From PMNU01 sp035480575 (GTDB lineage Bacteria > Patescibacteriota > Saccharimonadia > Saccharimonadales > UBA4665): a stretch of DNA of 64,000 nucleotides. The stretch's first letter is position 1; each line of letters opens with the position of its first letter. This document shows positions 7,734-15,796 of the stretch, piece by piece. The DNA lies in the NCBI GenBank assembly GCA_035480575.1, contig DATIHR010000023.1:1-64000 (forward strand). Direction: 5' to 3'. The position numbers and the translations under genes are program-made. The notes under the pieces were generated by a model. The model saw nothing but the letters and a program-made list of their open reading frames with translations. It was not told the origin of the DNA and searched no databases.

Positions 7734-9374
7734 CTACATGTGCTTTCGACTATGGCCAGTGCCCGGTATGCCACCCGGTTTTGTATGCTTTAACTGGTAC
7801 TGCTGGTCACTCAGACCCGTTAAACGCGATGCGAGATTCGCGTAGTCAGTGCCCTGTGCGCCTTTCGGCTTACGGAGCATCATCACTACCTGTGATGTTG
7901 GCTTCGTCGAAACCGCCCTTGGTGCGCGGAGGCCTATGACCACATCCACCATATTGGCTGCCGGAGGCTTGCCACTGCTACGCAAATCGGCCGCCACACA
8001 CAGGCGCACTATGTAACGGTCGTCCAGTCGGTCCACCAAATTCTTGCTTAGCTTAAACTGCTTTCGTATCGTTTCTTTATCCGGTGGTGGTAGTATGGCG
8101 ATCCATGCGTTTTCGCGGGTGGCATGGGATTTCTCGGTGAGCATTGCTGCGGCATTAACCCTGTCCTCCGTAAAGCCATCGAATGCAATACTCTCCACTG
8201 GTGCCTCCGGGTCGTTGATGGCTCGTTCGCGGAGGGCGTAGGCAACAAGCTCCAGGTGTTTTCTTATTATTCGTTCAAAGTCTTCTTTTGGTATTATCTC
8301 GTTTTCGGGGCCGATGCGTACGAAACTTCCCGGTTGTAGTGCAGCGAGTTCGGTTTTAACCTCTGGATCAGCTTGCAGTGCCTCGTACGCAATTTTGGCG
8401 GGGTCCGGTTTTTCGGCCTTAGGCTTAACTAACTGGGCAGTAGCCAGAGCCGCCGCATGCTGGGCAGCTTCTTTCGTAAGCTGTTCTTGCCACGCTTTCC
8501 GTGCCTCGGTTGCCGCCTCGCCACCGAACCTAATAAAGGGGTCAATAACGGTTGCTGCAGGCACACGAGGCTCGCTTTGTAAATCTTCACGCAGCCCTGC
8601 CACTGACCCCCGCAATAAAGATGGCGCAATCCCCGCGCCCCCATACGGCCACGAAGTCGGCTTTCGTAGGAAGCCAATCGAGTGCCCAACCAATACATCG
8701 CACATATCAATAACTTCCGCAGCGTATGCGCCGGCGATAGCCGTACGCCACGAAACAGGCAGACGCACATAATCGGCTACCGGTAACTCATAAAACAACT
8801 CGTTATGCAGCCTAATCTCTAAGTCACGCAGCAGATTGGACGACGTAATAGCATTTGGGGTCAAGAAATTCCGCCAATGGGGGCCAATGGTATCCGCAAA
8901 GATACTATCGCGGCGTTGTTCGAACGCACCGATCCCAGCGATTCGAGGCAAACGCGTAGCCTCGCTTAGGAGTGCTTGTAGCATAAAAGATGCCTCGCTC
9001 TGCGCTTCCCGTCCAACTTGCGTCGCCGATACTGGCCTATTAGGAAAACGACGCGCATATTGCTCGCTAAAACGTACGTACACATCCTCGCTACCCATAA
9101 AAGACCACGCATCATCCCTCAACTGCTCTTGTTCAGAATTAGTAAGTTGGAGGCTTGACCGGTCAAAAGCCTGACGCATAGGTTCGGTACATTCGCCGTA
9201 TAACCGTTTGATCGTATCTTGGTAGCCAGTTACATCCGGCGTCGTTTCGGGGGTTACAAAGCCTGGATACAGTGGTGGTAAATTAGGGCGGGCATGCGCA
9301 TATAAATCACCCGCTCGCCCCACACGGGGATCACGATTTGCCTCTTGGTATGCCGACGACACATATTCAGCCAT
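7734..9374 (-). CDS. Large uncharacterised soluble protein
   Basis: I do not recognise this 546-residue protein. It is mostly helical in character, has no signal peptide or clear membrane segment, and has an Ala/Lys/Pro-rich linker near residues 290-330 (KPKAEKPDPAK). The N-terminal half is Arg/Glu-rich; the C-terminal third has strands such as RYIVRLCVAADL. TTTAAT at 9381-9386 lies six bases before the ATG. It follows the CBS-protein gene by 27 bases and may also be read through from it. Function unknown. Confidence 0.7.
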   Translation of the reverse strand: MAEYVSSAYQEANRDPRVGRAGDLYAHARPNLPPLYPGFVTPETTPDVTGYQDTIKRLYGECTEPMRQAFDRSSLQLTNSEQEQLRDDAWSFMGSEDVYVRFSEQYARRFPNRPVSATQVGREAQSEASFMLQALLSEATRLPRIAGIGAFEQRRDSIFADTIGPHWRNFLTPNAITSSNLLRDLEIRLHNELFYELPVADYVRLPVSWRTAIAGAYAAEVIDMCDVLVGHSIGFLRKPTSWPYGGAGIAPSLLRGSVAGLREDLQSEPRVPAATVIDPFIRFGGEAATEARKAWQEQLTKEAAQHAAALATAQLVKPKAEKPDPAKIAYEALQADPEVKTELAALQPGSFVRIGPENEIIPKEDFERIIRKHLELVAYALRERAINDPEAPVESIAFDGFTEDRVNAAAMLTEKSHATRENAWIAILPPPDKETIRKQFKLSKNLVDRLDDRYIVRLCVAADLRSSGKPPAANMVDVVIGLRAPRAVSTKPTSQVVMMLRKPKGAQGTDYANLASRLTGLSDQQYQLKHTKPGGIPGTGHSRKHM

Positions 9375-9401
9375 TCGAGCATTAAAGCCAAAGCGACGGT
9401 A

Positions 9402-10466
9402 CTAGTCAATACTTTCGGTAGCTGGCTGTTCGACCGGTTCGCCTTCGTCGGTGCTGCCTTGCACTGGCACTGGCTCTAAAGCCGGACGCCAAGCCGCCAC
9501 GGCTGCGCGATTTTCGTAAGCGTCAAACTCATCGTCTAGTTGTTCGCCCACCAATTGAGCCAGAAGATGTTGCAAACTAATAACACCTACCGGTTCTTCA
9601 AATGCATTAATAACAACCACCATAAACTGTCCGGTCTGTATAAACGCATGCAGTACTTGGCGCAGGCCAAAATCTTCGTGCACGTAGCATACTTTGGCGT
9701 GCATCACGTCCTCTACCCGGCCGCCTTCGCGAGCACTCATCGCATCGCGCAAAAACAATGTACCCACTACTTTGTCGGGCTGTCCATCGTACACTAAAAA
9801 GTTCGTTTGTCCGCTCTCGTGCAACTCGCCCAGCAGTATCGGGCCAATGTGATCATGCATACTCACGCTGCGGCTGCGAGACATTGGCAAGACAATGTCC
9901 GCTGCCTTTCGGTCGTCAAACTGCACGGCATGCATCATAAGGTCGAGGTCTTGCGGCGCAATCCGGTTATCAGGCTGTGCACGCTGTTGCGCAAGCAAGT
10001 TTAGCACGTCTTCTTTTTCGTACAGGCCGCTGTGCGTCGTTTGGGTACGGAACCGGTTAATGCTGCGCGCGAGTGCATCGAATGGCCGGTGCATATAATT
10101 AAGCAGCCAGTTCAGTGCTGGCGCCGCCTTTACCGCAAAATGCGCGCTGCGCACCGTAAGCCGTAACGATTGCAGCAGTACAACTGCCGCCACGCTTAGA
10201 CTTACAACAACAAATGCCGCCACAGGCATAAAGCTACTAATAACCAAAAAGAAACCGCCCGCGAGACCCAAACAAAACACGGTCCACAGCAGCAGGCGCA
10301 TACTAGCGCCATACGCAACCGGCCGGTACAAAGCCTCAGCCAACGGATCTTGGCGGACAGCCAGGCGTTTTAACTCCTTGGCGGGTACCGAACTATAAAA
10401 CCGTTGCAACACCAAGGCTAGCAGCCCCAACATAATAAGTACTAATCCGGAAATACTCGCAATCAT
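9402..10466 (-). CDS. CNNM/CorC-like membrane protein with CBS pair
   Basis: A 354-residue protein. About three membrane segments occupy residues 1-130 (first at 3-22, then two around 60-108). A soluble part with a tandem CBS-domain pair (about 190-310) follows, including a VLPMSRSRSVSMHDH-type opening and FLRDAM and VMHAKV stretches like those of HlyC/CorC proteins. Family members are linked to magnesium or other ion transport, with CBS domains that sense nucleotides. The C-terminal 40 residues are acidic and probably disordered. The start overlaps the end of the PKD gene by 4 nt, so the two are probably translationally coupled. Confidence 0.8.
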   Translation of the reverse strand: MIASISGLVLIMLGLLALVLQRFYSSVPAKELKRLAVRQDPLAEALYRPVAYGASMRLLLWTVFCLGLAGGFFLVISSFMPVAAFVVVSLSVAAVVLLQSLRLTVRSAHFAVKAAPALNWLLNYMHRPFDALARSINRFRTQTTHSGLYEKEDVLNLLAQQRAQPDNRIAPQDLDLMMHAVQFDDRKAADIVLPMSRSRSVSMHDHIGPILLGELHESGQTNFLVYDGQPDKVVGTLFLRDAMSAREGGRVEDVMHAKVCYVHEDFGLRQVLHAFIQTGQFMVVVINAFEEPVGVISLQHLLAQLVGEQLDDEFDAYENRAAVAAWRPALEPVPVQGSTDEGEPVEQPATESID

Positions 10467-11803
10467 GAGTGTATCTTACGCCTCCGCACTACAAGCCGCC
10501 TATAGCCTTCTTGTTCGCCAATCCAAAAACTCAGTACCATAAGTACGACAAGAATATACACCGGCCATATAACCCACAACCATTGCCTGATCCCGGTTAG
10601 TATGCCGGATATACCACCTGCCACCGCCACCGGGGTCGTGCCCTTAACTACCGCGCTTAGCTGTAGTAAGGCAGTTTGTTTGTCCGAATCAGACCCGCGC
10701 ACAACGACCACGTACGTGCCAGCCTTTTTATAGGCATGGGCAATCTTAAAGCCGTTTGCTTCGCCTTGCGTCAACCCGGTTTCATCACCATCGCCCCAGT
10801 CGACCGTTAGATGATACGGCGCGGTACCGCCAGTAATACCTAGACTAAACGCAAACGATTGGTTGGTCAGTTTAACGGTATACAAATATTCACCCGTTAT
10901 AACGAATGGATTTTTGGGTGCCGGCTTTTTTAGGCTGGCCATGCCACGGATAACGCGAATTTTAAATTGCGGGAAACGCAAGTGTCTGCCATCCGGCGTC
11001 ACCGCTAGGATGTCTACCGTATGTACCCCCACCTCTAGCTCGCCATCAAGCGTACAGCTCCAGTAGCCAACATTGTCGGCTTTGGTAAGGCACGTCCTAA
11101 CCTCTGAATGATACGTAAGCGTGATATCCGAAAATGGCGGAGCGAAGCCGGTGATTGTTGGGCTATTGCTTGTGGGCATAACATCGCTACGAGTGTAATC
11201 GTACAGCTCGACATTATCGACACTCAGGCCCTCCGGGGGAATACTTGCCGATGACCCGGCCGGAAAGTCCTCGGGCGCCGGTGGCGGCATTGACGTCACA
11301 TCGTAGTACACGGTAATCGGCGTACCAGCAGGCCCTTCTTGGCCTGTAAAGTTATACACCTTCGGATCGAGTATATTCGCGCCAACGGATAGGTTAGTGG
11401 TTATTTGGAACGTTAAGCTCACGTCGCACTGTACGACACCACTAAATGCGTTATTGCGATATAGCTTCACATACGACCCGCTTGGGCAGGTGCCACTTAC
11501 AATAACGGGCTCGCTCGTAAAGTGCTGCCCGTCCACAGGGTCAGTAATAACAGCCGGATCAGTTGGCAGTTCGGCAGGCACAATCGCTGTTACGTCAAGA
11601 TCGGCGGCAAGCCCCTTAAATGTAGAGCCGGCAAGCAGCACGCCCACACACAGCAGCACCATAACCGTAACCGGGTGGAGCAATACTTGCTTGTGCACCG
11701 GACGCTTAGCACGTTTTTTAGCACTCTTTTTAAGCCACGCGTGCAGCAAACCAGGCTTCTTTTGGCTAGCCCGCTTTGGTACCCGTCGCTTTTTATTTTT
11801 CAT
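10463..11803 (-). CDS. Surface protein with Ig-like and PKD domains
   Basis: A 446-residue protein. A very basic N-terminus (MKNKKRRVPKR) precedes a membrane segment at about 48-70. Two or three beta-sandwich modules follow (one opens ITDPVDGQHFTSEP). A PKD domain shows WGDGDET and a HAYKKAGTY strand at about 330-380. A C-terminal membrane segment and Arg/Lys-rich tail close the protein. Start 11803 is preferred over an upstream GTG at 11854 because the longer form would include a TATGAT promoter-like box at 11837-11842. It is probably displayed outside the cell. The downstream CBS gene overlaps by 4 nt. Confidence 0.75.
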   Translation of the reverse strand: MKNKKRRVPKRASQKKPGLLHAWLKKSAKKRAKRPVHKQVLLHPVTVMVLLCVGVLLAGSTFKGLAADLDVTAIVPAELPTDPAVITDPVDGQHFTSEPVIVSGTCPSGSYVKLYRNNAFSGVVQCDVSLTFQITTNLSVGANILDPKVYNFTGQEGPAGTPITVYYDVTSMPPPAPEDFPAGSSASIPPEGLSVDNVELYDYTRSDVMPTSNSPTITGFAPPFSDITLTYHSEVRTCLTKADNVGYWSCTLDGELEVGVHTVDILAVTPDGRHLRFPQFKIRVIRGMASLKKPAPKNPFVITGEYLYTVKLTNQSFAFSLGITGGTAPYHLTVDWGDGDETGLTQGEANGFKIAHAYKKAGTYVVVVRGSDSDKQTALLQLSAVVKGTTPVAVAGGISGILTGIRQWLWVIWPVYILVVLMVLSFWIGEQEGYRRLVVRRRKIHS

Positions 11804-11936
11804 AGTTTTGGTTTTATTACTACTTACGATTATCTTATCATACCTCCCTACCACTGTGGAGGAGTCAGGGACAAGCGTAGCTTAATAAAACCCGGACAAG
11901 CTAGGATTTTCCAGGTACGGTACGTAGCTCCGATGG

Positions 11937-11942
11937 TATACT
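11937..11942 (+). promoter_or_regulatory. Extended -10 box of the DsbA-like gene
   Basis: TGGTATACT is followed by seven bases and the ATG at 11950. No ribosome-binding site fits in the gap. Confidence 0.6.
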
Positions 11943-11949
11943 AGTTTTT

Positions 11950-12591
11950 ATGAATAAAACATTTTGGGCGATCGTCGGCATTATTGTTATTGTCTTCGGT
12001 GGCATTTTAATCTTCAAAGACGACAAACAATCCCCTACTAGCACCAACAGCACCGCCAAACCAACCAACCACGTTATTGGCACCAATACCACTGGTGTTA
12101 CGCTCGTAGAATACGGCGATTACCAATGTCCGTACTGCGGCTTGTACTACCCGACCGTTAAGCAGGTGCAGGACAAGTACAAAGATAAAATCGCCTTCCA
12201 GTTCCGTAACCTGCCGCTGTTACAGGTACACCAAAATGCCTTTGCCGCAGCCCGGGCAGCCGAAGCCGCAGCCCTGCAAAACAAGTTTTGGGAAATGCAC
12301 GACCTACTCTACGAGAACCAAAACACATGGGCCCAAAGTTCCAACCCCAGTCCCATATTCGAACAGTACGCTGCTCAGCTTGGCCTAAACACTGCCCAGT
12401 TTAAAAAAGATGCCGATTCCGACAAGGTAAACGAAACCATTAACGCCGATGTAGCCGAATTCAATAAGTTCAAGGTGCAAACATCCACACCCACATTCTT
12501 CGTAAACGGCAAAAAAATACAACCCGACAACACCGCCGATTCATTCAGTAAAATTATTGACGCCGAAATAGCCAAACAGAAAAAGAATTAG
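11950..12591 (+). CDS. Membrane-anchored DsbA-like thiol-disulfide oxidoreductase
   Basis: A 213-residue protein that probably forms or shuffles disulfides in exported proteins. One N-terminal membrane anchor (about 6-22), then a Ser/Thr/Asn-rich linker, then a thioredoxin fold with the active-site CPYC (Cys60 and Cys63), and the cis-Pro loop in STPTFFVNGK near residue 181. This is the BdbD/DsbA-type Thioredoxin_4 family. The exported hemagglutinin-like protein encoded at 42809-44497 has several Cys residues and could be a client. The gene stands alone with its own promoter. Confidence 0.92.
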   Translation: MNKTFWAIVGIIVIVFGGILIFKDDKQSPTSTNSTAKPTNHVIGTNTTGVTLVEYGDYQCPYCGLYYPTVKQVQDKYKDKIAFQFRNLPLLQVHQNAFAAARAAEAAALQNKFWEMHDLLYENQNTWAQSSNPSPIFEQYAAQLGLNTAQFKKDADSDKVNETINADVAEFNKFKVQTSTPTFFVNGKKIQPDNTADSFSKIIDAEIAKQKKN

Positions 12592-12627
12592 TCGTATTCG
12601 CTAGCAAGCCTGCCAATCATAACGGTA

Positions 12628-12656
12628 TTGCTTTATAAGCATATAAGTGATATAAT
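12628..12656 (+). promoter_or_regulatory. Promoter of the orphan gene at 12666
   Basis: TTGCTT at 12628-12633, a 17-base spacer, and TATAAT at 12651-12656. The ATG follows nine bases later, so the transcript would have almost no leader. Confidence 0.65.
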
Positions 12657-12665
12657 ATACCTACT

Positions 12666-13421
12666 ATGTCAGGTGAGTTCTTGGACTTCCAGAGCGCTCT
12701 AGGCGCCGGTTACGCATCGTATGACGATCGCAATACCCTGTGGATGCACACACAAGGGCGTATTACATTGAACCCCGAGGACCTGCAACGGCTAGAGGAA
12801 GAGGCCGCGTTCAAAGAGAACTTGGCCAGCCAAGCAGGCGGACACGCCGCTCTTGGCGACTTAGCCGTTGTCGCAGCCACGAACGAAGTTGATCCAGGAG
12901 TAGCGACATTTATGCGGGCCCAGGAACTTGTAGACGAAAAAATGAGAGCTACGCCTTCCAGCGATCCGCGGCGTAAGGTTGAGCCTTGGGGTAGCGACGA
13001 TAAGGCAACGCTTATTAATGAAGGTGCTACTAGCGCAGTAGATTTGTGGGATGGCAATTCCAGTACCCATTGGGACACACAGATACGAAGCCTGCATGAG
13101 GCAGACTCTCTCCTGCCCGTCATTCAAATCACCCGGCTTGAACATTGGGGAACATGGAATAGCCCAATACCAACGCTCGGTGCGCCTAGGGATATGTACG
13201 TAAGATACACGCTAACAGCTGCAGGCTGTACTGCCGCCTCACAAGATGTTCAAGTCAAAGTAAAACCAGAGAACCGCTGGAGGCTTGCAAAAACTACCGT
13301 TAAAGAAACAGGTGGTTTTAGCGGTAACTACCCGGTTAGCGACGTCGTACTGGATAAGCTATTGGAAAAAATTGACACGCTAACCCCCCGAGCCGGCCGG
13401 GTTTGGCCAGACCTGAGTTAA
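12666..13421 (+). CDS. Uncharacterised protein
   Basis: I do not recognise this 251-residue soluble protein. It has an acidic helical stretch (NPEDLQRLEEEAA, about 38-50) and a beta-rich C-terminal half ending in a helix (DKLLEKIDTLTP). No membrane segment or catalytic motif is visible. It has a well-formed promoter nine bases upstream and two hairpins downstream, so it looks like a monocistronic unit. It is convergent with the riboswitch-controlled gene. Confidence 0.7.
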   Translation: MSGEFLDFQSALGAGYASYDDRNTLWMHTQGRITLNPEDLQRLEEEAAFKENLASQAGGHAALGDLAVVAATNEVDPGVATFMRAQELVDEKMRATPSSDPRRKVEPWGSDDKATLINEGATSAVDLWDGNSSTHWDTQIRSLHEADSLLPVIQITRLEHWGTWNSPIPTLGAPRDMYVRYTLTAAGCTAASQDVQVKVKPENRWRLAKTTVKETGGFSGNYPVSDVVLDKLLEKIDTLTPRAGRVWPDLS

Positions 13422-13429
13422 TAGTTTAA

Positions 13430-13498
13430 AAATTCGCGCCATGTTGGTTTGCGTACCACAACTGGTACGCGCGAAGGCCGCGAATTTCTAATTTTTAT
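13430..13498 (+). terminator. Nested hairpin followed by a T-rich tract
   Basis: The outer stem AAATTCGCG (13430-13438) pairs with CGCGAATTT (13479-13487). An inner stem GCGTACC (13451-13457) pairs with GGTACGC (13464-13470) around a six-base loop. An ATTTTTATTTT tract follows. It starts nine bases after the stop of the gene at 12666-13421 and is a plausible terminator for it. Confidence 0.6.
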
Positions 13499-13526
13499 TT
13501 TGACACCCATTTTAATTTTTGACTCC

Positions 13527-13575
13527 TGAGGTACGTTGCTCCACATGGTAGAACATAGTACCTCAATTTTTATTT
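13527..13575 (+). terminator. Second hairpin with T-rich tail
   Basis: TGAGGTAC (13527-13534) pairs with GTACCTCA (13558-13565) and is followed by ATTTTTATTTATT. The 23-base loop can pair further (GTT with AAC). This is the second of two tandem terminator-like structures between convergent genes. The rest of the gap up to 13677 holds one more inverted repeat (13643-13650 with 13667-13674) and nothing else I can name. Confidence 0.55.
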
Positions 13576-13642
13576 ATTCACACATTTTTATCTCACAGCG
13601 GCATTTTGCCACCGAAGTTACTTAGCAAACATACCAAACGTT

Positions 13643-13674
13643 GGTTATGCTTGTCAAGCAGCTACTGCATAACC
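13643..13674. repeat. Inverted repeat beyond the stop of the riboswitch-controlled gene
   Basis: GGTTATGC (13643-13650) is complementary to GCATAACC (13667-13674), a perfect 8-bp stem with a 16-base loop. It sits four bases past the minus-strand stop at 13678. No T run follows on the minus strand, so it may protect the mRNA end more than terminate. Confidence 0.5.
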
Positions 13675-13677
13675 GTG

Positions 13678-15126
13678 TTATTTTTGCTGCTGCCCGTTTA
13701 TCTCTACGGCCGGGCAGCGTGTACACCCCTTGTTGAGCTTGCCGCGTTGATTATATACATACACCACCTTACCTACGTTGCATTTTACGCAACAGCGTAC
13801 GTCGTCGATCTCCATACGGTCGCCTGGTTCCCAATCTAGTTTTACGCCCATTGTCGAGCCGATCTCGCTAGATGGATTCATCTCGCGTATACCGCACGAT
13901 CCGCCACCGCAACCACTTGCCGTGGCCACTTCTAAAGCCCCCGCAACCCACAGATCCCGACTGCGTTCGTCGCCAGCAGCATGAGCCTTGCGGGCCTTAG
14001 CGATATGCCCCGCCGCCAACGGCCCAAACGCTATGGCGTCAATGGCCTCATTGTGGCCGGCGTCTTGCACCGCGTGGTCACGTACCGAATCCCAAAGCAA
14101 TCTAGTAGCGTCTTCTGCCTCCTTAAATGTCCCGGCCGCCGCAAACAAATCACTCCGCGCTCGCGAACGCACTTCCCCGAGCGTTGCTTCACGCGCTGCC
14201 GACCGGTCAAATAAATCGAGGTATTCGCTTATATCCCTCTCGCGCACAACATCTTGCAGTACATCGGCAGCAATGTCACAGCGGCGTAGTACATCGAGCA
14301 GTCCGTTCGGGAACTCACTCTTTTTAAGGAGTAAGGGGCGCTGTAAAAATTCCAGGGCAGTCTTTGGCGCGTCGAACCCCAAAGATTCGTAGATCATACC
14401 GATAGCTTCGAGGTCATAGCGTTGCGCTTGGCGCTCCTCGTACGAGGCAGTTTCTTCGGCTGCCGTACCCCGCTGGAACCCTGTTTCAGTCACTACCTCG
14501 CCACCTGTAGACGTAGTCGCCTGCAGGCTGTAGCTCATGGTGCGTGTAAAATAGCCGTCGCCACGGTAGTCTAAGTCTTCCTCGGACATGTCCTCGGGCA
14601 CGCACGATGCCACTAGCAATATATGATCGTCAAGCAAACCGCTTTGCATACACGCTTGTTCGCGGTAGCCGTTCAGGGCTTCGGCAAGCGTAAATTCCTT
14701 CAGTTTAGCCGGACGGTTGGGTCGAAGAGCATATGAGTTCAAATGCATCTGGTGGCCTGTCAATCCAAATTGTGTAATCTCGCCTGCCTCGTCAACTTGT
14801 TTCGTGACTCGGGTGGCGTAATCGTCTTTGAAGCACACCTCGGCAGTGGCAGTGGCAATATTTATGTCCACGAGCTTCGCTGCCTCGGCATTCCCTTCTA
14901 CCGCCAAACCAATGGAGTGCGCCAATGTGGGATTATCCGGCGACTCAACAGTTTCCACCGTTTGTCGCAGCCCAATTGCACCCAAAAATCGCCGCTTAAA
15001 CTGCGCCTGTACCCATTCCTCCATAGGTAAACTGGCAGCTTCCAACGCTATCGGCGCTATAGGCGCTTCTGGTACGGCATGCAATCGACGTGGTGGTGGC
15101 GCATAGACTGGTGCGGTTTCGGCCAT
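13678..15126 (-). CDS. Riboswitch-controlled Cys-rich protein of unknown function
   Basis: A 482-residue protein that I cannot assign. The first about 400 residues look soluble and mainly helical. Near the end come a CGGGSCG motif (about 406-412), then CC-x-x-C (about 445-449) and C-x-x-C (468-471), which together look like a zinc ribbon or another metal site. No signal peptide or membrane segment is seen. The start at 15126 is preferred: the in-frame GTG at 15177 would put the leader terminator inside the coding region. The leader holds a compact cobalamin riboswitch and a terminator directly abutting the ATG, so expression should depend on a corrinoid. Confidence 0.75.
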   Translation of the reverse strand: MAETAPVYAPPPRRLHAVPEAPIAPIALEAASLPMEEWVQAQFKRRFLGAIGLRQTVETVESPDNPTLAHSIGLAVEGNAEAAKLVDINIATATAEVCFKDDYATRVTKQVDEAGEITQFGLTGHQMHLNSYALRPNRPAKLKEFTLAEALNGYREQACMQSGLLDDHILLVASCVPEDMSEEDLDYRGDGYFTRTMSYSLQATTSTGGEVVTETGFQRGTAAEETASYEERQAQRYDLEAIGMIYESLGFDAPKTALEFLQRPLLLKKSEFPNGLLDVLRRCDIAADVLQDVVRERDISEYLDLFDRSAAREATLGEVRSRARSDLFAAAGTFKEAEDATRLLWDSVRDHAVQDAGHNEAIDAIAFGPLAAGHIAKARKAHAAGDERSRDLWVAGALEVATASGCGGGSCGIREMNPSSEIGSTMGVKLDWEPGDRMEIDDVRCCVKCNVGKVVYVYNQRGKLNKGCTRCPAVEINGQQQK

Positions 15127-15157
15127 AAAAAATACCCTCGGCCGAGCGGGCGAGGGT
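15127..15157 (-). terminator. Intrinsic terminator of the cobalamin-riboswitch leader
   Basis: On the minus strand, ACCCTCG (15157-15151) pairs with CGAGGGT (15140-15134) around a ten-base loop. A near-perfect U run with six T (15132-15127) follows, and the ATG comes next. Its position between the aptamer and the start codon marks it as the expression platform. An upstream CCGAGC (15188-15183) can pair with GCTCGG (15147-15142) in the loop, a possible antiterminator. Confidence 0.75.
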
Positions 15158-15203
15158 GGAGGTACAGACGATACCACTTCCTGCTCGGGAAATTTTGGTT
15201 TAT

Positions 15204-15261
15204 AGCTGTATCGGACTTTTACCGTTGCGGCACAGTGTAGGAATCACACCTACTTCCAGCT
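15204..15261 (-). promoter_or_regulatory. Compact cobalamin riboswitch aptamer
   Basis: The minus strand shows the cobalamin core in order. A closing stem is formed by AGCTG (15261-15257) and CAGCT (15208-15204). The GGAA junction comes next. The P5 hairpin is GTAGG (15253-15249) with CCTAC (15241-15237), its loop carrying the conserved GGTGnnA pattern. The invariant CCGCAACGGTAA follows (15230-15219), then AGTCCGATAC (15217-15208), matching the conserved 3' segment. The usual long P7-P10 region is missing, so this is a minimal form. GGTATCG (15175-15169) can pair with CGATAC of the aptamer, a possible switch. I could not identify the L13 kissing partner. Confidence 0.8.
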
Positions 15262-15282
15262 TTTTGATTGTTAACTACAACC

Positions 15283-15288
15283 AGTATA
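15283..15288 (-). promoter_or_regulatory. Extended -10 box of the riboswitch transcript
   Basis: The minus strand reads TGGTATACT. A start near 15276 would place the whole aptamer in the transcript, with a leader of about 150 nt before the ATG at 15126. Confidence 0.55.
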
Positions 15289-15334
15289 CCAATCACAAGC
15301 ACTATATACGTGGTGTAGTTTAGGCAACAAAACA

Positions 15335-15796
15335 CTACTTAACGAGCTCAACCGTGCGCTGTTTCAGCGCGCTTAGCCGGGGCACAAAACTTTGGGCAGC
15401 CCCATCTAAGCCAAGTACCTTCAACGCACCTACAAGCACGTATAGCTGATCAAGCTGGTCGGCTACTATCTCTGCTGATCGCTCCAGCTCGCCAAACAAA
15501 TATTCTACCTTGTCTACAAGCCACTTCTCTTCACTGGGCTTGATTTCGCTAATTGGGACTTTCACTTGCTCGCTTTGCGCCACTACCTCTAGCGAGCGTG
15601 CAGAATGGTCGCGTTTTCTAATATGCCCGCGGCGAATTAAATTGTTAATGTGCAGTGCGACCGTAGCTACCGACGTATAGTTCAGGCCAGCCATAATCTC
15701 GCGGTAACTAGGGCTATAACCATGCTCGCCAATAAACTGCTCTATGTATGTTAGTAGTTCGCGTTGTTTTTTTGTTGGCCGGACCGTCTCGTTCAT
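15335..15796 (-). CDS. LexA-like winged-helix DNA-binding protein without peptidase domain
   Basis: A 153-residue protein. Residues 6-65 match the LexA N-terminal DNA-binding domain: RPTKKQRELLTYIEQF, GYSPSYREIM and ALHINNLIRRGHI. The C-terminal half is a helical segment in place of the S24 autoprotease, with no Ser-Lys dyad. It cannot self-cleave like LexA, so it is probably a different regulator. The gene starts inside the end of the GtrA gene (4-nt overlap) and lies just upstream of the riboswitch region. Confidence 0.8.
   Translation of the reverse strand: MNETVRPTKKQRELLTYIEQFIGEHGYSPSYREIMAGLNYTSVATVALHINNLIRRGHIRKRDHSARSLEVVAQSEQVKVPISEIKPSEEKWLVDKVEYLFGELERSAEIVADQLDQLYVLVGALKVLGLDGAAQSFVPRLSALKQRTVELVK

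Noticed and set aside
11803..11854. GTG start at 11854 for the PKD protein
   Set aside because: The extension would overlap a TATGAT promoter-like box; the basic N-terminus at 11803 fits better.
15127..15177. GTG start at 15177 for the riboswitch-controlled gene
   Set aside because: The added codons would be encoded by the terminator hairpin and T run, which is more sensibly non-coding leader.
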